The translations under genes were made by a program, and so were the position numbers. From the NCBI GenBank assembly GCA_946408655.1, contig CAMJTE010000007.1, forward strand, positions 1 through 33,666: a DNA stretch of 33,666 nucleotides. Reading direction: 5' to 3'. Within the stretch, counting starts at the first letter, position 1. Every line of letters starts with the position of its first letter. A model generated the notes under the pieces. It was not told the DNA's origin, made no database searches, and was given only the letters and a program-made list of their open reading frames with translations. Source of the stretch: an uncultured Caryophanales bacterium (GTDB lineage: Bacteria > Bacillota_I > Bacilli_A > RF39 > UBA660). Below are positions 7,090-13,675 of this stretch, one piece after another.

Positions 7090-8653
7090 AAGTGAGTTAT
7101 TACTTGGTAAAACCATTTTTGATATGAATTTAAATGTTGGTTATTATGCAAGAGTATCTACTGATAAAGATGATCAGTTAAATAGTTTAGAAAATCAATC
7201 TAATTATTTTAAAGAAATGATAAATGAAAATAAGAATTGGAATTTAGTTGGAGAATATATTGATGAAGGTATAAGTGGAACTAGTATAAAAAATAGAGAT
7301 AATTTTTTAAGAATGATTGAGGATTCTAAAGCGGGGAAACTTGATTTAATAGTTACAAAAGAAATATCTAGGTTTTCTAGAAACGTAATAGATAGTATAA
7401 AATATACAGAAGAACTTTTAAATAATGGAACAGTAGTATTTTTTATAAGTGATAATATTAATACTATATATCCAGATAGTGAATTTAGATTAACTTTGAT
7501 GTCATCTCTTGCACAAGATGAAGTTAGAAAGCTTTCTGAAAGAGTTAAATTTGGAATTAAAAGAATGATTAAAGATGGAAAAGTAATTGGAAGTAATTTA
7601 ACTGGATATTATAGAAAAGATGGAAAAATGATTATTAATGAAGAGGAAAGACCAATTATTGAAACATTATTTAATTTATATGTAACAGGAAAATATTCTT
7701 TTGAAAAAATAGCGGACATTTTATACAAAAAAGGATACAAAAACAAAAATGAAAAAATCTATTCTGGAACTACTCTAAAAAAATTTCTAACTAACCCTAG
7801 ATATAAGGGTTATTATACAGCTAATTTAACTAAAGTAGAAAGTTATAAAACTCATAAAAAGATTAAGGTACCAAAAGAAGAACATATAATTTATAAAACA
7901 GATTTAATTGAACCAATAGTATCTGAAGAGTTATGGGATAAAGCAAATATGTTATATGAAAAAAAGCATAAAGCAAAAAATACTCATATAACAACTAATC
8001 AAAAAGTAATAGATGAATCTAAATACACATTTAAACTAATCTGTAACGAACATAATGAAATATTTGTTAGATGTGCTGGATCAAATAGAAGAAATAATCC
8101 TACTTGGGTATGTAAGAGGTATAAAAATGATGGAGTTATTATTTGCGAATCTCCAATTATTAGAGAAAAAAAATTAGATGAATTATTAGAAAATATAATA
8201 AGCAATTATATAAAAGGGTATTTAAAAGATATTACAAATCAAATGGTTAAACTTTATAATGAGGTTTCAATTATATCAAACCAAAAATTAAAAATAGATT
8301 TAGAAAAAAGACTTGAAGATTTAATAGGACATAAAGATAAATTAATAAATTTAAATTTATCTAAAATTATTTCAAATGAAGATTTAAAAAATAAATTAAT
8401 TAAAAATGAAAGTGATATAAATAAAATAAATAATGAATTAGAAAATATAAAAGAAGATATCAATATCACATCAAATATTAATGATGTAGAAAAAGAAATA
8501 AAAAATATTATAAATGTTAAATATAATTTAAATACTTTTGTTAATTTATTAATAGATAAAATTATAGTTACAAAGTTAGATACTAGATACAAAATGAATT
8601 TAAAAATATATTTTAAAGATGGAAATATAAAAGATGTTTTATTTGAAAATTAA
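7070..8653 (+). CDS. Large serine recombinase of element 1
   Basis: 527 residues. The catalytic resolvase domain follows an N-terminal extension of about 20 residues: nucleophile Ser30 in YARVSTDKD, then YIDEGISGT, the arginine helix KEISRFSRN and SSLAQDEVRKLSERVKFG. Next come the recombinase domain (about 175-290, with NPRYKGYY), a zinc-ribbon-like region with Cys residues (LICNEHNEIFVRC and WVCKRYK) and a long C-terminal coiled coil rich in Lys/Asn/Ile, as in large serine integrases. It would cut and rejoin attP and attB through a 2-base staggered break. Its stop lies 46 bases before the right att core. It is clearly related to the element 2 enzyme, with identical placement of Ser30 and the same N-terminal extension, and less to that of element 3. 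Confidence 0.93.
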   Translation: MNIVKTRSELLLGKTIFDMNLNVGYYARVSTDKDDQLNSLENQSNYFKEMINENKNWNLVGEYIDEGISGTSIKNRDNFLRMIEDSKAGKLDLIVTKEISRFSRNVIDSIKYTEELLNNGTVVFFISDNINTIYPDSEFRLTLMSSLAQDEVRKLSERVKFGIKRMIKDGKVIGSNLTGYYRKDGKMIINEEERPIIETLFNLYVTGKYSFEKIADILYKKGYKNKNEKIYSGTTLKKFLTNPRYKGYYTANLTKVESYKTHKKIKVPKEEHIIYKTDLIEPIVSEELWDKANMLYEKKHKAKNTHITTNQKVIDESKYTFKLICNEHNEIFVRCAGSNRRNNPTWVCKRYKNDGVIICESPIIREKKLDELLENIISNYIKGYLKDITNQMVKLYNEVSIISNQKLKIDLEKRLEDLIGHKDKLINLNLSKIISNEDLKNKLIKNESDINKINNELENIKEDINITSNINDVEKEIKNIINVKYNLNTFVNLLIDKIIVTKLDTRYKMNLKIYFKDGNIKDVLFEN

Positions 8654-8690
8654 ATAATATGTCGAACTTATTTTTTTAGCTAGAAATCCC

Positions 8691-8710
8691 GCTCCCGAGA
8701 ATCCAGGATT
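8691..8710 (+). other. attR of element 1
   Basis: Right junction: element arm GCTCCCGAG (8691-8699), shared core AATC (8700-8703), then host sequence CAGGATTTGTAAATTTGGG coding PGFVNLG. From here the SpoVD frame resumes without loss. Confidence 0.8.
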
Positions 8711-8899
8711 TGTAAATTTGGGATTAAAACTAGGTAAGGAAACACTTTTTAAATATATAAAAAACTTTGGATTTGGAACAAAAACTGGAGTAGATATAGT
8801 AGGGGAATCCAAAGGAATATTATTTAATGTCGATAATATAGGTGATTTGGAACTTGCAACTACTGCTTTTGGTCAAGGAGTATCAGTAACTCCTATACA
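8700..8899 (+). pseudogene. spoVD: SpoVD-like penicillin-binding protein, piece 2 of 4
   Basis: Codons 349-413 of the rebuilt gene plus one base of codon 414, running from the SxN Asn to the conserved GQGVSVTP stretch. It contains NPGFVNLGLKLGKETLFKYI and FGFGTKTGVDI, all typical of SpoVD. There are no internal stops or frameshifts. Past 8896 the frame runs into element 2 and ends at 8913-8915. It has no start of its own; any internal Met start would be spurious. Confidence 0.9.
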
Positions 8900-8910
8900 T
8901 CTTGGAGTCT
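8890..8910 (+). other. attL of element 2
   Basis: Host sequence ends in ACTCCTA, core TACA (8896-8899) shared with 27481-27484, then element arm TCTTGGAGTCTG. Host left plus host right restores ATACAACAAATAACTGCG, coding IQQITA. The rebuilt attP, GACCCCGTTACATCTTGGAGTC, is an imperfect palindrome centred on CA, making CA the likely crossover dinucleotide. Confidence 0.78.
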
Positions 8911-9010
8911 GTTAAATGATACCTTTACTATAACTAGAGGAAAGTCTAGTAAATATACTAAAAAATATGATGTTGAGTTCAATTATAATTGTTTTGCAGA
9001 AATATAAAAT

Positions 9011-9056
9011 GTTACTTTTAAAATTAAAATATCAAAATAATAATTAAAAAAGTAAC
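9011..9056 (+). terminator. 46-base hairpin matching the one in element 1
   Basis: GTTACTTTT at one end pairs with AAAAGTAAC at the other. Nearly identical in sequence and identical in length to 4961-5006. In the circular element it would lie just after the stop (9005-9007) of the extended recombinase frame, so it probably ends the recombinase transcript. Confidence 0.6.
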
Positions 9057-9076
9057 ATTTATATAACAAATTTACA

Positions 9077-9111
9077 TTTTTTAGGAATATTAATTAGTTT
9101 TTCCTAAAAAA
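9077..9111 (+). terminator. Bidirectional hairpin terminator
   Basis: Perfect 11-base inverted repeat TTTTTTAGGAA / TTCCTAAAAAA with a 13-base loop. T-runs on both strands allow it to work in either direction. It insulates the left end from the cluster promoter. Confidence 0.65.
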
Positions 9112-9194
9112 TAAAAATATTTTTTTATAATTTTACTTAAAATATATTTTCAAATATGATTTATTTTAATCGTTAAAGGAAAAAGCAAATGTAA

Positions 9195-9223
9195 TTTACA
9201 AAATAATAAAATTATGATATATT
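9195..9223 (+). promoter_or_regulatory. Promoter of the nucleoside-related cluster
   Basis: TTTACA (9195-9200), 17-base spacer, TATATT (9218-9223). It is followed by a leader of about 165 bases that holds a leader peptide and an attenuator before the first structural gene at 9396. Confidence 0.5.
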
Positions 9224-9261
9224 ATAAATGTAAATTATTCAAAGAAAGGAGTGTGATTAAG

Positions 9262-9327
9262 ATGAAAAATTTACAAGTTATTAATAATGCAGAATTAATC
9301 ACTACTCCTAATTTATTAAACTTTTAG
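9262..9327 (+). CDS. Leader peptide, 21 aa
   Basis: ATG follows AAAGGAGTG by 9 bases. The peptide is MKNLQVINNAELITTPNLLNF. Codons 9-13 are the RNA segment AATGCAGAATTAAT, which is the exact complement of the 5' arm region of the downstream terminator, so translation of the peptide would compete with RNA pairing. That is the arrangement of ribosome-mediated attenuators. The peptide is not enriched for one amino acid, which argues for sensing of translation rate or an inhibitor rather than an amino acid. Confidence 0.7.
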   Translation: MKNLQVINNAELITTPNLLNF

Positions 9328-9378
9328 GAATATTCTTTTAGATTATAAAATTAATTCTGCATTATGCAGAATTTTTTT
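9286..9378 (+). promoter_or_regulatory. Transcription attenuator with mutually exclusive hairpins
   Basis: Three segments: A = AATGCAGAATTAAT (9286-9299, inside the leader ORF); B = ATTAATTCTGCATT (9350-9363), perfectly complementary to A over 14 bases; C = ATGCAGAAT (9364-9372), complementary to ATTCTGCAT within B and followed by seven T residues (terminator). A:B pairing prevents B:C. If ribosomes occupy A, B:C forms and transcription ends; if translation of the leader is blocked early, A:B forms and RNA polymerase reads into the cluster. This predicts induction by translation inhibitors. The pairing is read directly from the sequence; the regulatory sense is inference. Confidence 0.75.
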
Positions 9379-9395
9379 GTTAGGAGGATATTGAA

Positions 9396-10151
9396 ATGAT
9401 AATGAAATTAAATATTAATGATAGAGCCGCTCTAGCTATTAAAAATAATACTAAAAGAGTAGAAATAAGAGTAAACAAAGAAAATAGTGAGCATGATTAT
9501 AGTATATTAAAACAAAATGATATTATAGAATTTACTAGTAATAATTTAGGTGCATTTTATGTTAAAGTTAAAGAAGTAAATTATTATAATTCTTTAGATG
9601 AACTTTTTACTTTAGAAGGAACAAGATATACAACTTCATCTACAAATGATAAAGAAGAAGCAATTAGAAATGTAAGTAAATTAGATGGATATGAAGAAGC
9701 TATTAAGAAAAATGGTGTATATGCTATTCATATAGAATATTTATATAGTGAAAATACTGTTTGGGAAGAATTATATGAAAAGGCAAAGAGTTTCAGAAAT
9801 CCAAGAGATGTATCAGGTATGATTAGTGCAGGAGGAGTAGGAGCAGCAATACTTACTAAAAATCATAATATTTATACTGGAGTATGTATTGATACTGCAT
9901 CAACACTAGGCATGTGTGGAGAACGTAATGCGATTGCTAATATGATTACAAATGGTGAAAATGAAATTATAAAGTTAGTATGTGTTGATTCTAAAGGTAA
10001 TGTTGGTTCACCTTGTGGTGCTTGTAGAGAATATATGATGCAACTTTCTAAAAATAGCAAGAATATTGAGATACTAAAAAATATTGATACTAAAGAAATA
10101 GTAAAATTAGAAGAATTAATACCTGATTGGTGGGGAAGTGAAAGGGTATAA
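9396..10151 (+). CDS. ASCH-cytidine deaminase fusion protein
   Basis: Residues 1-115 form an ASCH-like domain (NDRAALAIKNNTKRVEIRV, then DIIEFTS and GVYAIHI). Residues about 121-251 are a cytidine deaminase fold of the short tetrameric type: SAGGVGAAILTKNHNIYTGV, then CGER (Cys174, proton-shuttle Glu176) and PCGACR (Cys207, Cys210), the three zinc cysteines. The usual C-A-E is C-G-E. The C-terminal ELIPDWW resembles the ELIP ending of blasticidin-S deaminase relatives. It could deaminate a cytosine nucleoside or nucleoside antibiotic, with ASCH selecting a modified substrate. First gene after the attenuator; it overlaps the next start (TAATG). Confidence 0.82.
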   Translation: MIMKLNINDRAALAIKNNTKRVEIRVNKENSEHDYSILKQNDIIEFTSNNLGAFYVKVKEVNYYNSLDELFTLEGTRYTTSSTNDKEEAIRNVSKLDGYEEAIKKNGVYAIHIEYLYSENTVWEELYEKAKSFRNPRDVSGMISAGGVGAAILTKNHNIYTGVCIDTASTLGMCGERNAIANMITNGENEIIKLVCVDSKGNVGSPCGACREYMMQLSKNSKNIEILKNIDTKEIVKLEELIPDWWGSERV

Positions 10152-11587
10152 TGAAGAATATAAATCTAGTTGTTCCAAAATTAAGAGATTATTACTATGA
10201 ACAAAAACTTGAAAGTGATTCTAAAACAATGAGTTATAATGCAGGATATGATGTATCATACTTTGGATATCATTATGATACAGGTTGCATAGATTTTCCA
10301 AAAGAAAAATGGGAAGATACATATAATAAAAGAATAAATGAAAACAAGTATTTTGCTTATATAAAGGATTGTACTATTAATAGATATGTTGGATATGTTA
10401 ATTATCAATATAATAAAAATGATGATATTTATGAGTGTGGAGTATTGATTGAATATAAGTATAGAGGTAAAGGTTATTCTAAAGATGCATTAAGACTTTT
10501 AGTAAAAGAGGCAAATAAAAATGGAATAGAATACCTTTATGATACTTTTGAAAAAGAGAGAGAAAATACTTTAAAAACTTTCCTTGATGTTGGATTTGAA
10601 ATTTATAAAGAAAATATATGGAAGAAATTTGATAAAAATGTAAATGGTGTAATAGTTAGAATTAAAACAGATAGAGTTTTACCAGATATATCAAATATAA
10701 AAACAATAGATGATGTTTTATCATTTATGAAGAAAAACATAAGATATGGATGGATAGATATTAATAATGAAATTCATATTGGTAATATGAAAAATTTTAG
10801 GAAACTATATAAAACTTTATCTATTGAAGAAATACTAGAATATGGTATTGGAACATGTATAGATCAAGTTAATTTAATGCATTATTTATTGAATAAAATA
10901 AACATTAAAAATAAAATGTTTGCAACTAGAATATATGAGCCTAATAATTTTAATAAGCTAGATGAAGAAGAACATATGCATTGTTTCATATTATGCTATA
11001 TTGATAATAAAGTTTATCATATTGAACATCCGAATTGGTATAGAATAGGTATATATGAATATGAAGATGAACAAGAAGCATTAAAAACAATTAATGATTA
11101 TTATATTAAGTTGTCAGGAGGAATATCAAGACCTATAACAGAGTTTTATAAAATTGATTACAATATTTCATTTAAAGAGTTTAACAGTTATATTAATAAT
11201 TTAGATGTACTAAAAAATAATAATTTAAATTCAATTAATAGGTGGACATTTGGAATAGATACAGATAAATTAGTGAAACTTGTGTTAGATGGTAAAAAGA
11301 CAGCAACAGCATCTTTGTATGAATATGATAGTTTACCTACAGTAGGTGAATTATCAATATTAACTGATTCAAATAATAATGATATATGTATTTTAAAAAC
11401 AAAAAAGGTTATTATAACTGAATTTACGAATATTACTTGGGATTTAGCAAAATTAGAAGGAGAAAATAATTCATTAGAAGGTTGGAGAAAAGTTCATAAA
11501 GATTACTTTAACAAAATAGATTCTACTTTTAATGATGATACAAAAATTATATTTGAAATATTTGAGGTGGTAGAGAGATGCAAATAA
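10151..11587 (+). CDS. Three-domain fusion: GNAT acetyltransferase, transglutaminase-like, ASCH
   Basis: Residues about 1-160 are a GNAT domain (GVLIEYKYRGKGYSKDALRLL near 97-117, then DTFEKERENTLKTFLDVGF). Residues about 185-325 are transglutaminase-like: Cys236 in GTCIDQVNLMHYLL, then EEHMHCFILCYIDNKVYHIEHPNW with His277 and an acidic residue about 15 further, the order Cys-His-Asp/Glu of that superfamily. Residues about 363-475 are an ASCH domain of the YqfB-like branch: RWTFGID, LVLDGKKTATAS, PTVGELSILTDS, LEGENNSLEGWRKVH. The fusion suggests acyl transfer, acyl or peptide-bond hydrolysis, and nucleoside recognition on one substrate. I know of no characterised protein with this order. It overlaps the next gene by 10 bases. 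Confidence 0.8.
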   Translation: MKNINLVVPKLRDYYYEQKLESDSKTMSYNAGYDVSYFGYHYDTGCIDFPKEKWEDTYNKRINENKYFAYIKDCTINRYVGYVNYQYNKNDDIYECGVLIEYKYRGKGYSKDALRLLVKEANKNGIEYLYDTFEKERENTLKTFLDVGFEIYKENIWKKFDKNVNGVIVRIKTDRVLPDISNIKTIDDVLSFMKKNIRYGWIDINNEIHIGNMKNFRKLYKTLSIEEILEYGIGTCIDQVNLMHYLLNKINIKNKMFATRIYEPNNFNKLDEEEHMHCFILCYIDNKVYHIEHPNWYRIGIYEYEDEQEALKTINDYYIKLSGGISRPITEFYKIDYNISFKEFNSYINNLDVLKNNNLNSINRWTFGIDTDKLVKLVLDGKKTATASLYEYDSLPTVGELSILTDSNNNDICILKTKKVIITEFTNITWDLAKLEGENNSLEGWRKVHKDYFNKIDSTFNDDTKIIFEIFEVVERCK

Positions 11588-12066
11588 TTGAATACGAGAA
11601 TAAATATTTGGAAGATGTTAAAGACTTGTTAGTTGAACTTGAAAAGTATATTTTATCTATTGATAAAGATAATTTAGATCAACTACATCCAGAATATAGA
11701 GAAAAAATGGCAATTTTAGATTTAGAAGAAGTTAAAAATAATAATGGTAAATGTTATATAGCAGTTGAAAATGATAAAGCAGTAGGATTAATTATGGGAA
11801 CTATAATTAAATTTGATGAATATGATTACCTAGACTATAAATGTCCTAAAGAAGGGGAAATAACTGAATTAGTAGTTTCTAAAGATGTAAGAAGTAAAGG
11901 TATAGGTAATATGCTTATTTCTAAAATGGAAGAATATTTTAAATCATTAGGTTGTGAATATGTTTTAGTAGATGTATTTGCTTATAATGATAATGCTATT
12001 AAGTTTTATGATAAAAGTGGATATCATTCCAGAATGTGTACAAATATAAAGAAGATTGGAGATTAA
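11578..12066 (+). CDS. GNAT-family N-acetyltransferase, 162 aa
   Basis: Compact GNAT domain: N-terminal strand-helix (MQIIEYENKYLEDVKDLLVELEKYI), the central strand EGEITELVVSKDVRSKGIGNMLISKMEEYF with the acetyl-CoA loop RSKGIG, and the closing LVDVFAYNDNAIKFYDKSGYHSRM. The length is typical of single-domain small-molecule acetyltransferases such as aminoglycoside, streptothricin or tabtoxin types; the acceptor is unknown. It starts inside the end of the triple-fusion gene, so the two are translationally coupled, and is followed at once by the peptidase-like gene. Confidence 0.88.
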   Translation: MQIIEYENKYLEDVKDLLVELEKYILSIDKDNLDQLHPEYREKMAILDLEEVKNNNGKCYIAVENDKAVGLIMGTIIKFDEYDYLDYKCPKEGEITELVVSKDVRSKGIGNMLISKMEEYFKSLGCEYVLVDVFAYNDNAIKFYDKSGYHSRMCTNIKKIGD

Positions 12067-12067
12067 T

Positions 12068-12448
12068 ATGATATTTAAAGAATTTTATATATCTGATAAA
12101 AACGGAAAAAGCAATTGTGTAATAAGAAGTTTATGTAAAATTTTAAATAAAGAATATGAAGATGTTTATAATGGATTATGCGAAGTTTCAAAAGAATTAA
12201 AACGTTCTTCATTTAATGATATTGAAGTATTTGAAAAATATATGGAAGATAATAATATTATTAAAATCAATCGTGATGAAGATATTAAAGTTAAAGATTT
12301 AAAAATAGATAATGGTTCATATATTGTGTTTTGTTATGACAAAAAAGAATTTTATCATATGATTTCAATTATTGATAATGATATATATGATAAAAATTCT
12401 GATTGTATGGATTTATATGTTATATCAGTTTATAGAAAAATAATATAA
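12068..12448 (+). CDS. Small papain-like cysteine peptidase-fold protein, 126 aa
   Basis: ATG 12068 follows GGAGA; an upstream TTG in the same frame lacks a ribosome binding site. The pattern is that of small peptidase-like proteins common in phages and mobile elements: Cys17 in NCVIRSLCKILNKEY, a helical middle, then YIVFCYDKKEFYHMISIIDNDIYDKNSD with His97 and Asp108, giving a Cys-His-Asp triad. Such proteins are often annotated as hypothetical. It may process a peptide or amide, or be a deamidase. It is the last gene before a new promoter region. Confidence 0.6.
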   Translation: MIFKEFYISDKNGKSNCVIRSLCKILNKEYEDVYNGLCEVSKELKRSSFNDIEVFEKYMEDNNIIKINRDEDIKVKDLKIDNGSYIVFCYDKKEFYHMISIIDNDIYDKNSDCMDLYVISVYRKII

Positions 12449-12475
12449 ACAGATGTAAAATACACATTTTTAATG

Positions 12476-12514
<39 letters not shown>

Positions 12515-12539
12515 AATTACTTTGAAATGGGGTATTTTC

Positions 12540-13055
12540 GTGAAAGAAACAATATATAATTATGACTATTTAAATGATGAAGACATAACTGAAGTTGTTA
12601 CAAGAACTAAAGCATTAATAATTAATAATAAAAATATAATTTTGGGAAATGAAAATAATATATATCAATTTCCAGGAGGTCATTTAGAGGAAAATGAAAC
12701 TTTTGAAGAATGCTTAAAACGTGAAGTCTTAGAAGAAACTGGTATAGAGATTGATGACGATGAAATAAAAAGACCTTTTATGAAAGTCAATTATTTAAAT
12801 AAAGATTGGCCAGCAATTGGTAAAAATAGAAAATCCGAAATATATTATTATTTAATTGAAACTAGTAAAAATCCAGATATGAATAAGGTAAAATTTACCG
12901 AACATGAAAAACAAGGTAATTTTAAAATTGAATCTATTCCTTTGAATGAATCAATAAGTGTTATTGAAAATAACATTTCAAAAAATGAAAAAAATAAAGT
13001 TATAGCACCAGATATGATAATGGCCATAGCAGAATACTTATATCAGTGTAAATAA
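12540..13055 (+). CDS. Nudix hydrolase
   Basis: Start chosen as GTG 12540, behind GGGGTA; TTG 12522 has no ribosome binding site. About 171 residues with a complete Nudix box, GGHLEENETFEECLKREVLEETGI (residues about 46-69), holding the metal-binding REVLEE core. A beta-strand pair before it and helix after are normal. Nudix enzymes split nucleoside diphosphate-X bonds (oxidised or modified nucleotides, NDP sugars, dinucleotides). In this cluster it would fit clean-up or activation control of a modified nucleotide. The C-terminal ending AIAEYLYQCK is as in small Nudix proteins. Confidence 0.9.
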   Translation: MKETIYNYDYLNDEDITEVVTRTKALIINNKNIILGNENNIYQFPGGHLEENETFEECLKREVLEETGIEIDDDEIKRPFMKVNYLNKDWPAIGKNRKSEIYYYLIETSKNPDMNKVKFTEHEKQGNFKIESIPLNESISVIENNISKNEKNKVIAPDMIMAIAEYLYQCK

Positions 13056-13069
13056 ATGTAGTTTGCAAG

Positions 13070-13097
13070 TTGAAATTAGCAAAAAAATCTATATAAT
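13070..13097 (+). promoter_or_regulatory. Promoter for the HAD-radical SAM block
   Basis: TTGAAA (13070-13075), 16-base spacer, TATAAT (13092-13097). Transcription would begin near 13104, and the transcript runs into the hairpin at 13127 before the HAD gene. Confidence 0.6.
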
Positions 13098-13126
13098 ATG
13101 TTTTAATAATTGATTAATCAATGGTG

Positions 13127-13156
13127 GAGGAGGCTATTTTTAGTCACCTCTTTTTT
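13127..13156 (+). terminator. Attenuator-like terminator in the HAD gene leader
   Basis: Stem GAGGAGGCTA / TAGTCACCTC (one mismatch, one G-T pair), TTTT loop, followed by six T residues. It lies between the promoter at 13070-13097 and the HAD start at 13173, so it either regulates the block or ends upstream transcripts. An upstream GGTG (13123-13126) could pair instead with CACC (13145-13148), giving an alternative fold. Confidence 0.6.
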
Positions 13157-13172
13157 GTTAGGAGATGGTAAA

Positions 13173-13664
13173 ATGTTTTTTATAAATGAGTTGCAAAAGA
13201 TTAGAAACGATAATTCAGGAAAAATTGGTGTTTTTATTGATATGGATGGAGTAGTTGCAGATTATAGATTTGGTGAAGGAAAAAATATTGAAAATAATGT
13301 TCCTGGTACATATTTGAATAAAAGACCTATTTCAACAGCAATTAATATTTTAAAAGAAGTTAATAATGCTTTTGATTTTGATATGTATATTTTGAGTTCA
13401 TGTAGACATGATGAACAAGCTATTGAAAAAAGTAAGTGGCTTGAAAAAAATATGCCATTTATAGATAAGAAACATCAATTGTTTGTAGTTTCGAATACAT
13501 TTGAAGATAGAAAAATGTTAAAAATTAATAAAATTAAAGAAATTATGGAAAACAAATATGATAAAGTTATAATGATAGATGATACACATGATATATTATT
13601 TTTGGCAATAAAAAATTTAGGTGATAAAGTAATTCCGTATCATGTGATTACATTATTTGATTAG
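13173..13664 (+). CDS. HAD-superfamily 5'(3')-nucleotidase-like phosphatase, 163 aa
   Basis: ATG 13173 follows TAGGAG; an in-frame TTG upstream at 13110 would be translated through the terminator hairpin and is rejected. HAD motif I is FIDMDGVVADY (nucleophile Asp23, acid/base Asp25), motif II is the SS in YILSSCRHDE, and motif IV is MIDDTHD. Small cap and length resemble deoxyribonucleotidases of the NT5C family. It probably removes phosphate from a nucleoside monophosphate or a similar small phosphoester. The radical SAM gene begins 11 bases after its stop, with TAGGAGGGG between. Confidence 0.8.
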   Translation: MFFINELQKIRNDNSGKIGVFIDMDGVVADYRFGEGKNIENNVPGTYLNKRPISTAINILKEVNNAFDFDMYILSSCRHDEQAIEKSKWLEKNMPFIDKKHQLFVVSNTFEDRKMLKINKIKEIMENKYDKVIMIDDTHDILFLAIKNLGDKVIPYHVITLFD

Positions 13665-13675
13665 GAGGGGTAATT

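Larger units (their letters stand above)
4027..8699 (+). mobile_element. Element 1: integrated serine-recombinase element, about 4.7 kb, inside the SpoVD SxN codon
   Basis: Bounded by the 4-base identity AATC at 4027-4030 and 8700-8703 and by restoration of the SpoVD frame when it is removed. Contents in order: truncated DUF5655-like gene, 46-base hairpin, ASCH protein, GNAT acetyltransferase, class I glutamine amidotransferase, terminator, 45-aa ORF, large serine recombinase. All genes point the same way as the host gene. No relaxase, replication or transfer genes are present, so it is a minimal recombinase element with three or four cargo genes. It shares with element 2 the ATCTTGGA end sequence, the 46-base hairpin and a related recombinase, so the two belong to one element family. 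Confidence 0.85.

Noticed and set aside
8254-8592. Minus-strand 112-codon ORF inside the recombinase gene
   Set aside because: A shadow of the low-complexity Lys/Asn/Ile-rich coiled-coil coding sequence.
13104-13160. T-box riboswitch in the HAD gene leader (GGTGG and terminator)
   Set aside because: The conserved AGGGTGGNACCGCG T-box sequence and specifier stem are absent, and the leader is far too short.
13110-13172. Leader peptide with two tandem Trp codons (TTG start at 13110)
   Set aside because: No ribosome binding site precedes the TTG, and the frame continues straight into the HAD gene without a stop.
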